Source: Actinoplanes flavus (lineage in GTDB: Bacteria > Actinomycetota > Actinomycetes > Mycobacteriales > Micromonosporaceae). Taken from it: a stretch of DNA of 64,000 bases. How positions within the stretch are numbered: the first letter of the stretch is position 1; each line of letters begins with the position of its first letter. The position numbers were made by a program, and so were the translations under genes. The stretch is from NCBI RefSeq assembly GCF_017592555.1, contig NZ_JAGFNS010000017.1, positions 44,529 to 108,528 on the forward strand. Reading direction: 5' to 3'. Under the pieces are notes generated by a model, which had not been told where the DNA came from, searched no databases, and worked only from the letters and a program-made list of their open reading frames with translations. Below, piece by piece: positions 24,631 to 33,381 of the stretch.

Positions 24631-27054
24631 TCAGGAGACGTTGTCCTTGACCCGGGACGACTCCGTGGCGCGGGCCTCCTGGACGGCCTTGGCCGTGTCG
24701 GCGGCACCGACAGCGGCGGCAGCCGTGGCCGCGGAGGGCTCGTCGCCCATCGTGACCGGCTTGCGCTTGCTCCAGAACACCGCGGTCGCCACGATCACGA
24801 CCGCCACGACCGCGACGCCGACCCGCAGGGCGGTGTTCGCGTCCGCCCCGTAGCTCCAGGTCACCACGGCCGGAGCGATCAGCAGCGAGACCAGGTTCAT
24901 CACCTTGATCAGCGGGTTGATCGCCGGGCCGGCGGTGTCCTTGAACGGGTCGCCGACGGTGTCGCCGATGACCGTGGCGGCGTGCGCCTCGGAACCCTTG
25001 CCACCGAAGGCGCCGTCCTCCACCAGCTTCTTCGCGTTGTCCCACGCGCCGCCGGAGTTGGACAGGAAGACCGCCATCAGGGTGCCGGTGCCGATCGCGC
25101 CGGCCAGGTACGCCGCGAGCGCGCCCGGGCCGAGGCCGAAGCCCACCGCGATCGGCGCGGTGATCGCCAGCAGACCGGGAGTGAGCAGCTCACGCTGCGC
25201 GTCCCGGGTGCAGATGTCGACGACCCGGCCGTACTCCGGACGCTGTGTGCCGTCCATGATGCCCGGGAAGTCGCGGAACTGGCGGCGGACCTCCATCACG
25301 ACCGCGCCGGCCGAGCGGGAGACCGCGTTGATGGCCAGACCGGAGAAGAGGAACACCACCGCCGCACCGACCAGCAGGCCGACCAGCGCCCGCGGGTTGG
25401 AGATGTTCAGCTGGGCCAGGATCTCGGCGCCGACGTTCGTCACCCCGGCCTCGGTCAGCGCGCTGGCCAGGCTGTTGGTGTACGACCCGAACAGCGCCGT
25501 GGCCGCGAGCACCGCGGTCGCGATCGCGATGCCCTTGGTGATCGCCTTCGTGGTGTTGCCGACCGCGTCCAGCTCGGTGAGGATCTGGGCGCCCCGCTCG
25601 TCGATGTCACCGGACATCTCGGCGATGCCCTGCGCGTTGTCCGAGATCGGGCCGAAGGTGTCCATCGCCACGATGACGCCGACCGTGGTGAGCAGGCCGG
25701 TGCCGGCCAGCGCCACGGCGAACAGCGACAGCGTCAGCGACGAGCCGCCCAGCAGGTAGGCGCCGAAGACGCCCGCGCCGAGCAGCAGCGCCGAGTAGAC
25801 CGCCGACTCCAGGCCGACGCTGATGCCGGCCAGGACCACGGTGGCCGGGCCGGTCTGCGACGACTTGCCGATGTCCTGCACCGGGCGCCGGTCCGTCTCG
25901 GTGAAGTAGCCGGTCAGCGCCTGGATGGCGGCGGCCAGCACGATGCCGATCACGACCGCGCCGACCGCGACCAGCTGCGGGTTGCGGCCGCTGTTCAGGA
26001 TGTCCTCGGCGATGCCCGCGTCACCGAACCCGGCGAAGGAGTCCGGCAGGTAGACGAAGCTCACCACGGCCACCGCGATCGCGGAGATCGCGGCCGAGAT
26101 GTAGAACGCCCGGTTGATCGCGGTGAGACCGTTGCGGTCGCTGGCCCGCAGCCGGGTGATGAAGACACCGACGATCGCGATCAGCACACCGATCGTGGAG
26201 ACGATCAGCGGGAAGATCAGGCCGTCCTGACCGAACGCGGCCGAACCCAGGATCAGGGCGGCCACCAGGGTCACGGCGTACGACTCGAACAGGTCGGCGG
26301 CCATGCCGGCGCAGTCGCCGACGTTGTCGCCCACGTTGTCGGCGATGGTCGCGGCGTTGCGCGGGTCGTCCTCCGGAATACCCTGCTCGACCTTGCCGAC
26401 CAGGTCGGCGCCGACGTCCGCGGCCTTGGTGAAGATGCCGCCGCCGACCCGCATGAACATGGCCAGCAGCGCGGCACCGAAGCCGAAGCCCTCCAGCACG
26501 GTGGGCGCGTCGCCGCGGAAGATCAGCACGACCAGCGCGCCGCCGAACAGGCCGAGACCGACGGTGAGGAAGCCCACCACACCACCGGTACGGAAGGCGA
26601 TGCCCATCGCCTTCTCCCGGCCGCCCTGCTCCCCGGCCGCCGCGGCGACCCGCAGGTTGGCCCGGGTGGCCAGCGCCATGCCGGCGCCGCCGATGAACGA
26701 GCTGAACACCGCGCCGACGATGAAGAACAGCGAGCGGCCGATCTTGACCCAGGTCTCGTTGTCCGTCTCGTGCACCGGCAGGAGGAACAGCAGGACGACC
26801 GCGATGACGACGAAGATGCCGAGGGTCTTGAACTGCCGGAACAGGTACGCCGAGGCGCCCTCCTGCACGGCGCCCGCGATCTCCTGCATCTTCGGGGTGC
26901 CGCGTTCGGTCTTCAGCACCGATTGGACGAACGCGGCGGCGAAGCCCAGGGCCACCAGGGCGAACACCAGGGCGACGATGACGAATGTGACGTTTGATCC
27001 GCTCAGGGACACTCCACCGCCATCAGCGGCGAGGTCTATCGAGGTCCCGGACAT
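24631..27054 (-). CDS. hppA: Membrane-bound proton-translocating pyrophosphatase
   Basis: An 807-residue membrane pump with about 16 helices that hydrolyses pyrophosphate and moves protons out of the cytoplasm. The conserved catalytic region KAADVGADLVGKVEQGIPED is followed by NAATIADNVGDNVGDCAG. A second conserved block is GNTTKAITKG at 498-507. Lys at position 502, where K+-dependent enzymes have Ala, marks the K+-independent H+-pump class. It lies downstream of and in line with bldG and its partner, as in Streptomyces. A possible promoter is TACAGT (27186-27181) with GTGACG 18 bases further upstream. Confidence 0.97.
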   Translation of the reverse strand: MSGTSIDLAADGGGVSLSGSNVTFVIVALVFALVALGFAAAFVQSVLKTERGTPKMQEIAGAVQEGASAYLFRQFKTLGIFVVIAVVLLFLLPVHETDNETWVKIGRSLFFIVGAVFSSFIGGAGMALATRANLRVAAAAGEQGGREKAMGIAFRTGGVVGFLTVGLGLFGGALVVLIFRGDAPTVLEGFGFGAALLAMFMRVGGGIFTKAADVGADLVGKVEQGIPEDDPRNAATIADNVGDNVGDCAGMAADLFESYAVTLVAALILGSAAFGQDGLIFPLIVSTIGVLIAIVGVFITRLRASDRNGLTAINRAFYISAAISAIAVAVVSFVYLPDSFAGFGDAGIAEDILNSGRNPQLVAVGAVVIGIVLAAAIQALTGYFTETDRRPVQDIGKSSQTGPATVVLAGISVGLESAVYSALLLGAGVFGAYLLGGSSLTLSLFAVALAGTGLLTTVGVIVAMDTFGPISDNAQGIAEMSGDIDERGAQILTELDAVGNTTKAITKGIAIATAVLAATALFGSYTNSLASALTEAGVTNVGAEILAQLNISNPRALVGLLVGAAVVFLFSGLAINAVSRSAGAVVMEVRRQFRDFPGIMDGTQRPEYGRVVDICTRDAQRELLTPGLLAITAPIAVGFGLGPGALAAYLAGAIGTGTLMAVFLSNSGGAWDNAKKLVEDGAFGGKGSEAHAATVIGDTVGDPFKDTAGPAINPLIKVMNLVSLLIAPAVVTWSYGADANTALRVGVAVVAVVIVATAVFWSKRKPVTMGDEPSAATAAAAVGAADTAKAVQEARATESSRVKDNVS

Positions 27055-27180
27055 CCTTGTCCTCCTACACCGATGGCGCCCGGACGGCGGACGAAGCCTT
27101 CCGAGCGCATTCCCCGGGGAGCCCGGGGAACGACCGACCAGACCCGCGGACGCGGGCCAGCAGTAGCTGATAACTCGCGT

Positions 27181-27210
27181 ACTGTATAGGGCTTACGTGT
27201 TGGTCGTCAC
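27181..27210 (-). promoter_or_regulatory. Probable hppA promoter
   Basis: Reading the minus strand, GTGACG (27210-27205) and TACAGT (27186-27181) are separated by 18 bases, a housekeeping-sigma arrangement, about 125 bases upstream of the hppA start. The 294-base gap holding it has no gene. Confidence 0.5.
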
Positions 27211-27348
27211 ATGTGGCACCAGGCGTGTTCCGGCGATGATCACCGTTGTGTTAGGCCGGTGTCGATCTCGAGTTTAACCCCGCCCGACTTTAACCGCTAT
27301 TTGCTGAAATTTCGCCCATAGGCGGACATAGCGGCCAAGCGTGTCGCG

Positions 27349-27786
27349 TCAGCGGCGGGTGACCGGCCAGACCATGCGGACCTCGGTGCCCGGGCCGTCG
27401 TCCACCGGGCGCACCTGCAGGTCGTCGACGAAACCGGCGAGCAGCGCGAAACCCACACCGGTGGTGAGCGCGTCGTCGGTGAGATTCTCCGCGGCCAGCT
27501 CGTCCGGCGGCAGCTTGGTCAGGCCCACGCTCGCCTCGATCGGGGCGTGGTCGATCACCCGGACCGTGTAGGAGTCCGAGTCGGACATCTCCATCGTGAC
27601 GAGATCGGTGAGGCCGTACTGGCGGTGCAGGGTGACCGCCCGGGTGCAGGCCTCACCGATGGCGAGCCGGACCTCGTCGAGCAGCTCCTCCGCCACGCCG
27701 GCACGCCGGGCCACGGCGACGCCGACGAGCCGGGCGGTGCGCACGTGCACCGGGGCCGGAGAGAAGGAGAGCCGAACGGTTGCCAT
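27349..27786 (-). CDS. Anti-sigma-factor-type ATPase, BldG partner
   Basis: A 145-residue GHKL-fold protein of the RsbW/SpoIIAB kind. The recognisable parts are EVRLAIGEACTRAV (N box) and TTGVGFALLAGFVD (G2-like). In the N box the usual Mg-binding Asn is Arg, and the G1 box reads DHAP in place of DxGxG, so kinase activity is doubtful. In Streptomyces the gene directly after bldG encodes the anti-sigma factor ApgA, and the same order is seen here. Its ATG overlaps the bldG stop (TGATG), so the two proteins are made together. Confidence 0.82.
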   Translation of the reverse strand: MATVRLSFSPAPVHVRTARLVGVAVARRAGVAEELLDEVRLAIGEACTRAVTLHRQYGLTDLVTMEMSDSDSYTVRVIDHAPIEASVGLTKLPPDELAAENLTDDALTTGVGFALLAGFVDDLQVRPVDDGPGTEVRMVWPVTRR

Positions 27787-28142
27787 CACGAAGTAGGACC
27801 GCTGCCGTCGCGCTCGGTGGCCGCATCGACCGTTGGGAAGATCGGGAAGACCTGGTCCAGAGCGGTGATCCGGAAAATCTTGAGAAGCGGCTCCTTGGCG
27901 CAGACCAGACCGAAGGTCCCGTGCGCGGTACGCAGCCGCTTCAGCGCACCGACCAGGACACCCAGGCCGGTCGAGTCGAGGAAGTCGACCCGCTCCAGAT
28001 CGACGACCACGTCACGGGCGCCCGCGTCCACCAGCTCGATGAGCCGCTCGCGCAGTCGGGGGGCGGTGTAAACATCCACCTCACCGCCGACCTCGAGCAC
28101 GGTGTGCTCGGCGACGGTCCGGGTCGTGAGTGACAGCTCCAT
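27786..28142 (-). CDS. bldG: Anti-sigma factor antagonist BldG
   Basis: A 118-residue STAS-domain protein. [17 protein letters not shown] contains the serine that is phosphorylated in this family. The sequence follows Streptomyces BldG, which controls development and antibiotic synthesis by binding partner anti-sigma factors. The ATG at 28142 has GGGAGGAGG just upstream. It is followed by the RsbW-like gene with an overlapping start and then by hppA, exactly the Streptomyces order. The helicase gene is divergent. Confidence 0.9.
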   Translation of the reverse strand: MELSLTTRTVAEHTVLEVGGEVDVYTAPRLRERLIELVDAGARDVVVDLERVDFLDSTGLGVLVGALKRLRTAHGTFGLVCAKEPLLKIFRITALDQVFPIFPTVDAATERDGSGPTS

Positions 28143-28255
28143 CGGTCCTCCTCCCTGATCTCTCCCCCCGCGAAATCTAACCACCGACCGATCGGGGCTG
28201 ACGCTTGGCACCCACCGTCCTACCCGTTTGAGGTTCGGGCCATACCGGTGTCACA

Positions 28256-30586
28256 GTGCAATGCGTGACCTCCACCGCCTTCGGTCCTGCTGAACTGCTG
28301 CACCGGCTGCGGGCCCGCACCACCGGCACAGCGGTTTCGCCGGTCACCCACATCGAGCGGGTCCCCGCTCGCGAGGGCCGTCCGGCACCGTGGCCCTCCT
28401 GGACCGACCCCGCGGTGCGCGACGCCCTCGTCGCGCAGGGGATCGCCGCCCCGTGGGAGCACCAGGTGGCCGCGGCCACCCTCGCCCGGGAGGGCACGCA
28501 TGTCGTTCTGGCCACCGGCACGGCATCGGGCAAATCGCTCGCCTACCAACTGCCGGCACTCAGCACGCTCGCCACGGACCCTAAGGCGACGGTGCTCTAT
28601 CTGTCACCCACCAAGGCGCTCGCCGCCGATCAGCTGCGCGGTCTGGTGCGGCTCGGGCTGGACGGGGTGCGTCCGGCCACCTACGACGGCGACACCCCAC
28701 GCGAGGAACGGGAGTGGATCCGGCAGCACTCGCGCTTCCTGCTCACCAACCCCGACATGCTGCATCACAGCCTGCTGCCGGGCCACAGCCGGTGGGGGGT
28801 CTTCCTCCGACGGCTTCGGTACGTGGTGATCGACGAATGTCACACCTACCGCGGAGTGTTCGGCTCGCACGTGGCGCACGTGCTGCGACGGCTGCGCCGG
28901 GCGGCGGCCCGGTACGGCGCCTCGCCGACATTCGTGCTGGCCTCCGCCACCTCCGGGGATCCGGCCGGGTCGGCGTCGAGACTGACCGGGCTGCCGGTGA
29001 CCGCGGTGACCGACGACGCCTCCCCGCGCGGCGCCGTGACGTTCGCCCTGTGGGAGCCGCCGCTGCTCCCCACCTTCGAGGACTCGGCCGAGGAGGCGCC
29101 CCCCATCCGGCGGTCCGCCCTGCGGGAGACGGCCGACCTGCTCACCGACGCGGTCGTGGCCGGCACCCGCACGCTGGCCTTCGTCCGGTCCCGTCGCGGA
29201 GCCGAGGTCGTCGCCGCACTGACCCGGCAGTCGCTGGACGAGGCGGTGCCCGGACTCGGTGACCGGGTCGCCGCCTACCGGGCCGGCTATCTGCGGGAGG
29301 ACCGGCGGGCCATCGAACGGGCGCTGCTCTCCGGGGAACTGCTCGGGCTGGCCTCCACCAACGCACTGGAGCTCGGGGTCGACCTGGCCGGGCTGGACGC
29401 CGTACTGATCTGCGGTTATCCCGGCACCCGGGCGTCGCTGTGGCAGCAGGCGGGCCGGGCCGGGCGGGCCGGCGGGGAGGCGCTCGCCGTGCTGGTGGCC
29501 CGGGACGATCCGCTCGACACCTACCTGGTGCACCATCCGGAGGCGGTGTTCGGGCGGCCGGTCGAGGCGACCGTGCTCGACCCGGCGAACCCGTACGTGC
29601 TCGGTCCGCAACTGTGCTGTGCCGCGTCCGAGGCGCCCCTCACCGACGCCGACCTGGCACTCTTCGGCGACGCGGCGGCCGGGATCGTGCAGCGGCTGGT
29701 CGCCGAGGGGGTGCTACGGCGGCGGCCGTCCGGGTGGTACTGGATCCATCGCGGCCGGCCGGAGGTCGACCTGCGCGGCACCGGCGGGGCTCCGGTGGCG
29801 GTCGTCGAGTCGTCGACCGGGCGGCTGCTCGGCACGGTCGACCCCGGTTCGTCGCACGTCATGCTCCACCCGGGTGCGGTCTACCTGCATCAGGGCGTGT
29901 CCTTTGTGGTGGACGACCTGGATCTGGAGGACGCGATCGCGCTGGTCCACCAGGAGGAACCGGACTGGACCACGCACGCCCGGGACGTCACCGACCTCTC
30001 GGTGGTGAACGTCCGGTCGTACGTGGACGCCGGCCCGGTCGGCCTGTTCCTCGGCGAGGTGGACGTGACCAACCAGGTGGTGTCCTACCAGCGGCGACGG
30101 ATCGGCAGCGGCCAGGTCATCGACACCCGCCCGCTCGACCTGCCGGCCCGCGAACTGCGAACGGTGGCCGTCTGGTTCACCGTCTCGCCGCAGGCGCTGG
30201 TCGCCGCCGGGGTGGAGCCGAGCGAGTTCCCGGGCGCGCTGCACGCCGCCGAGCACGCCGGGATCGGCCTGCTGCCGCTGATCGCCACCTGCGACCGGTG
30301 GGACATCGGCGGGTTGTCCACCGCCGGCCACGCCGACACCGAGGCGCCGACCGTCTTCGTCTACGACGGGCATCCCGGGGGTGCCGGGTTCGCCGAGCGG
30401 GCCTACGGAACGGCGGCGGAGTGGCTGCGGGCCACCCGGGAAGCGATCGCGTCGTGCGTGTGCGAGGCCGGATGCCCGTCCTGCGTGCAGTCGCCGAAGT
30501 GCGGGAACGGCAACAACCCGCTGAACAAGGAGGACGCCGTGAAGGTGCTCGACGTCGTCCTCGGCGCGCTTCCGGAGACCTGCTGA
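28256..30586 (+). CDS. MrfA/Hrq1-type DEAD-box helicase
   Basis: A superfamily 2 ATP-dependent DNA helicase of 776 residues. Motif I is ATGTASGKS (near 88), motif II is DECH (near 200), SAT is motif III and QQAGRAGRAGG is motif VI. The C-terminal four-Cys cluster CVCEAGCPSC/C and following KCGNGNNPLNK mark the MrfA group (mitomycin repair factor A in Bacillus; eukaryotic Hrq1), which bind zinc there. A role in crosslink or damaged-DNA repair is likely by family. GTG 28265 is an alternative start. The gene is divergent from bldG and its 3' end is 4 bases from the tad operon's end. Confidence 0.9.
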   Translation: MQCVTSTAFGPAELLHRLRARTTGTAVSPVTHIERVPAREGRPAPWPSWTDPAVRDALVAQGIAAPWEHQVAAATLAREGTHVVLATGTASGKSLAYQLPALSTLATDPKATVLYLSPTKALAADQLRGLVRLGLDGVRPATYDGDTPREEREWIRQHSRFLLTNPDMLHHSLLPGHSRWGVFLRRLRYVVIDECHTYRGVFGSHVAHVLRRLRRAAARYGASPTFVLASATSGDPAGSASRLTGLPVTAVTDDASPRGAVTFALWEPPLLPTFEDSAEEAPPIRRSALRETADLLTDAVVAGTRTLAFVRSRRGAEVVAALTRQSLDEAVPGLGDRVAAYRAGYLREDRRAIERALLSGELLGLASTNALELGVDLAGLDAVLICGYPGTRASLWQQAGRAGRAGGEALAVLVARDDPLDTYLVHHPEAVFGRPVEATVLDPANPYVLGPQLCCAASEAPLTDADLALFGDAAAGIVQRLVAEGVLRRRPSGWYWIHRGRPEVDLRGTGGAPVAVVESSTGRLLGTVDPGSSHVMLHPGAVYLHQGVSFVVDDLDLEDAIALVHQEEPDWTTHARDVTDLSVVNVRSYVDAGPVGLFLGEVDVTNQVVSYQRRRIGSGQVIDTRPLDLPARELRTVAVWFTVSPQALVAAGVEPSEFPGALHAAEHAGIGLLPLIATCDRWDIGGLSTAGHADTEAPTVFVYDGHPGGAGFAERAYGTAAEWLRATREAIASCVCEAGCPSCVQSPKCGNGNNPLNKEDAVKVLDVVLGALPETC

Positions 30587-30590
30587 CCGG

Positions 30591-31040
30591 TCATGTGGGA
30601 ATAGTCACATCGGAGACGGGGCCGGCCCGGGAGGCGGCTTCCGCGCCGGCCGGAGCGAACCGGAACCGGACCTCGGCCCGCACCACGATCTCCAGCCCCG
30701 AGACGGCGCAGCCGGACATGCTCGCTCCGTTGGCCTCGACGTAGCGCCGTGCCACCGCGCAGGCCGCCGACTCACCCTCGATGGCGTGCGCTCCCCCGGC
30801 CAGCGCCCCGAAGTCGGCCGCCACCTTGGCCTGGTGCCGGGCCACCCGTGCGGCGCCGACGGTGGCCAGGCCGGCGGCCAGCACGACCAGCACCGATCCG
30901 GCGGCCGCCACCAGAATCGACGCCGAGCCCCGGTCCCGGGCTCGCTGCCAGCGCTCGACACCGGGCCCCGCGTCCCGCACCGGACAACCACCCTCTCCCA
31001 CTCGCGGGCCGCGATCGGCACTCGGTCCCGCGGCCCTCAC
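30591..31040 (-). CDS. TadE-like pilus assembly protein (Rv3654c type)
   Basis: A small protein of about 149 residues. A proline/arginine-rich N-terminus is followed by one membrane segment (SILVAAAGSVLVVLAAGLATVGAAR) and a secreted part with paired Cys (CAVARRY, MSGCAVSG). It resembles the second TadE/TadG-like protein at the end of actinobacterial tad loci. The GTG at 31040 is chosen because it overlaps the preceding stop in GTGA, the junction used throughout this operon; a later in-frame GTG at 30980 is also possible. Last gene of the tad operon. Confidence 0.75.
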   Translation of the reverse strand: MRAAGPSADRGPRVGEGGCPVRDAGPGVERWQRARDRGSASILVAAAGSVLVVLAAGLATVGAARVARHQAKVAADFGALAGGAHAIEGESAACAVARRYVEANGASMSGCAVSGLEIVVRAEVRFRFAPAGAEAASRAGPVSDVTIPT

Positions 31041-31399
31041 GGGGCGGCCGGCCCGTCCGGCTCGCGGGCCGCGGACGCGCTGGCCTGGACGGTCATCCCC
31101 GGCAGATCCGACCCGAGGATCCGGACCGGCGCCGACACCTCCGCCGTGACCGTCTCCCCACCCTCCGACACCCGGATGGCGGCGCCCTCCGGAGCCATCC
31201 GGACCGCCGCCGTGGACGGCTCGCCCCGGGCGGCGGACAGCGCGGCCTCCCGGGCCGCGTCCAGGCACTGCATCCGGGTCGCCACCGCTGTGACGGCCGT
31301 GATGCCGGCGCTGAGCAGCACCATGAGCGCCGGCAGCCCGGCCGCGAACTCCGCGGTGAACGAACCCCGGTCCCGGCCGGGCCACCGGCGCCGTCTCAC
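31037..31399 (-). CDS. TadE-like pseudopilin
   Basis: A 120-residue protein. RDRGSFTAEFAAGLPALMVLL has the TadE signature: charged start, then G-S-x-T-A-E-F before a membrane helix, a type-IV-pilin-like signal cut by a prepilin peptidase. The rest is extracellular. The GTG at 31399 overlaps the previous stop (GTGA). It is a probable minor pilin of the Flp/tad pilus. Confidence 0.82.
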   Translation of the reverse strand: MRRRRWPGRDRGSFTAEFAAGLPALMVLLSAGITAVTAVATRMQCLDAAREAALSAARGEPSTAAVRMAPEGAAIRVSEGGETVTAEVSAPVRILGSDLPGMTVQASASAAREPDGPAAP

Positions 31400-31581
31400 T
31401 TCAGCGCCCGGGCGATGAGCGCGCTCAACGCCGACTGCACGGTCCCGCTCGTGATGACCTTGAGCAGGACGCCGGCGAAGGCGACCGCGGCGATCGTGCC
31501 CACGGCGTATTCGGCGGTGCTCATCCCGGCGTCCCCGGCTTCCGCCTGGAGCCGCCGGTAGTGGGCGATGAGTTTGTGCAC
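31396..31581 (-). CDS. Flp-pilin-like DUF4244 protein
   Basis: A 61-residue protein. The segment DAGMSTAEYAVGTIAAVAFA followed by hydrophobic residues is the class III pilin signal (G-x-S-T-A-E-Y). In actinobacterial tad loci this position encodes the major small pilin. The GTG at 31581 has GAGGAGG about 7 nt upstream, the strongest ribosome site in the operon, consistent with a highly made subunit. 50 bases separate it from tadC. Confidence 0.87.
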   Translation of the reverse strand: MHKLIAHYRRLQAEAGDAGMSTAEYAVGTIAAVAFAGVLLKVITSGTVQSALSALIARALK

Positions 31582-31631
31582 TGGACCTCCTCGGTCGGTC
31601 GGGTACGGCGCCGGACACGCCGTACCGGGTT

Positions 31632-32330
31632 TCACAGCACGTCGCGGAGGATCGCGACCATCGCCGGCACCAGGCCGGCGAGTACGAAGGCCGGCAGGAA
31701 GCACAGCCCGAGTGGAAGGACGATGAGGACACTCGCCCGTTGGGCGGCGGCCTCGTTCTCGACGGCACGCTCGGCCCGCAGGTCACCGGCGAACCGTTCC
31801 AGCGCACCGGCCAGCGCACCGCCGCTCGCGCTGGACCGGACGGCCGCGGCGACCAGCCGCTCGCTCTGCGGCACCCCGGCCAGATGCGCCCACGCCTCGG
31901 CCGGGCTCGCGCCGAGCCGCAGCGACCGGGCGACCCGCTGGAGCCGGTCACCGAGCGGGCCGCCCAGGGCGTCGGCCACCGCGGCGATCGACCGGTCCAC
32001 CGAGGTGCCGCCCTGCAACGCGGCCGCCAGCAGGTCCGCGCCGAGCGGCAGGTCGGCCAGGGTCTCGCCGCGTTCCCGGCGGATCTCGGCAGGCTCCCGG
32101 CCGCGCAGGAAGCGCTCGGTCCCGAGGCCGGCCGCCAGCCCGAGCGGGATGCCCCACCGCCCGCCGATGAGGCCGGCGACGGCGAGCCCGGCCAGCACCG
32201 CCAGCAGCACCCGGGTCCGCCGCCCGCCCGGTCGCCCGGTGCGGGGGCGTGGCAGCCGCCGCCGGCCCGCCGGGAGCAACAGCAGCCCGGCGGCCAGCGC
32301 CGCGCAGCCCGCCACCACGATCACGGTCAT
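31632..32330 (-). CDS. tadC: Pilus assembly inner-membrane protein TadC
   Basis: A 232-residue membrane protein of the GspF/TadC class. Two N-terminal helices (to about residue 78) and one or two C-terminal helices (about 200-230) flank a helical cytoplasmic domain with ADLLAAALQGGTSVDRSI and GGALAGALERFAGDLR, typical of T2SS-F domains. With TadB it forms the platform that the TadA ATPase drives. The ATG at 32330 overlaps the previous stop in ATGA. Confidence 0.87.
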   Translation of the reverse strand: MTVIVVAGCAALAAGLLLLPAGRRRLPRPRTGRPGGRRTRVLLAVLAGLAVAGLIGGRWGIPLGLAAGLGTERFLRGREPAEIRRERGETLADLPLGADLLAAALQGGTSVDRSIAAVADALGGPLGDRLQRVARSLRLGASPAEAWAHLAGVPQSERLVAAAVRSSASGGALAGALERFAGDLRAERAVENEAAAQRASVLIVLPLGLCFLPAFVLAGLVPAMVAILRDVL

Positions 32331-32635
32331 CGCGCCACCTCGGCCGGCTGCCCGCGGTCACCCTCCGACCCGGTCACCCGCCGAACAGGCGGCCCGGCAA
32401 CGGCGTCCGCGCCCGCCGGGAATGCCGACCGCGCGGCGGCACCCTCCGGGCCGGGCGAGCGCGGGGAACCGGCCGCCCGCGCCGCATCGCGTTTCGATCC
32501 GGCCGGTCGTGCCGCGGCGCACGCCGAGCTCTCGCCGCCCGCTCCGACCAGTGCCGCCGCGCAGCACTCCCGCAACGGCACCCGGACCGGTCCACCCGGG
32601 CGCAGCAACTCGGCCACGCCGCACACCGGCGTCAT
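32327..32635 (-). CDS. Unrecognised small protein between tadB and tadC
   Basis: A 102-residue frame whose ATG at 32635 overlaps the tadB stop (ATGA) and whose stop overlaps the tadC ATG (ATGA). This double overlap is the main evidence that it is translated. The protein starts MTPVCGVAELLRPGGPVRVP, is Ala/Arg/Gly/Pro-rich, contains CC and CAAARP segments and has no membrane helix or recognised domain. GC-rich third positions fit a coding frame. It might be a small regulatory or assembly factor, or just an open frame kept by chance. Confidence 0.5.
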   Translation of the reverse strand: MTPVCGVAELLRPGGPVRVPLRECCAAALVGAGGESSACAAARPAGSKRDAARAAGSPRSPGPEGAAARSAFPAGADAVAGPPVRRVTGSEGDRGQPAEVAR

Positions 32636-33381
32636 CGCAGCACCCGCTCGCCGATGCGCTGCGCCCACTTCAGCCCGCAGCACTGGAGGATCAGCGCCCC
32701 GACCGCGCACCCGGCACCGCCCGGCGTACGCAGCAGCACGTCCATTGGGTCACCGCCCAGCACGTACCCGGCGCCGATCCCGGCGAACGGCAGCACCGCC
32801 AGCAGCCCGGCCGTCACCTGAGCACCGGCCGCCTGCGCGCCCGCCTTCCGGGCGAGACGCCCGCTCTCCCGCGCGTCCGACTCGATCCGTTCGAGCAGGT
32901 CGGCGGCGGGTGCCCCGGTGTGCTCGGCGAGCCGCCACACCGCACCGGTCAGCCGCTGGATCCGCTCGTCCCCGGCCAGCCGGGCCCCGCTCGCCGAGGC
33001 AGCCGCCACCACGGCCGCCGGAATGCCCGCCCGCAGGTCCGCCACCAGGGAGGTCAGCTCGTCGAGGGCCGCCATCCGCCGGGCCGTGCCACGTTTCCGA
33101 CGGTCCAGGCGGCGCCACTCGTGGACCGCCAGACCCGCGTACCCGCTCGCCACGACCGCCGCGACCGGGCCGCCGGCCGATCCGGCGGCCACCCCGGCGA
33201 CGGCCGCGGCGCCGAGGGCGAGCCGCCAGACCGGCCCACCGAGCAGGGCGGCGAGCACCCGCCGCACCCGGGTGAGGTCCAGCCGGGCCCGCCGGACGGC
33301 CAGCCGGTCCCGTGCGCCACGCTCCGGCCCGGCGACCAGGAGCACCCCGGCCACCAGCAACGTCACGAGCACCCAGGTCAC
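32632..33381 (-). CDS. tadB: Pilus assembly inner-membrane protein TadB
   Basis: A 249-residue membrane protein, GspF/TadB class. The first helix begins TWVLVTLLVAGVLLVAG, more helices lie near 60-85, and two near 185-235 follow the cytoplasmic segment ELTSLVADLRAGIPAAVVAAAS. The GTG at 33381 overlaps the tadA stop (GTGA). With TadC it forms the inner-membrane platform of the pilus machine. Confidence 0.85.
   Translation of the reverse strand: MTWVLVTLLVAGVLLVAGPERGARDRLAVRRARLDLTRVRRVLAALLGGPVWRLALGAAAVAGVAAGSAGGPVAAVVASGYAGLAVHEWRRLDRRKRGTARRMAALDELTSLVADLRAGIPAAVVAAASASGARLAGDERIQRLTGAVWRLAEHTGAPAADLLERIESDARESGRLARKAGAQAAGAQVTAGLLAVLPFAGIGAGYVLGGDPMDVLLRTPGGAGCAVGALILQCCGLKWAQRIGERVLR

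Noticed and set aside
27640-28211. Upstream ATG 28211 as the start of bldG
   Set aside because: The extra residues are basic and unlike BldG; GGGAGGAGG stands right before the ATG at 28142.
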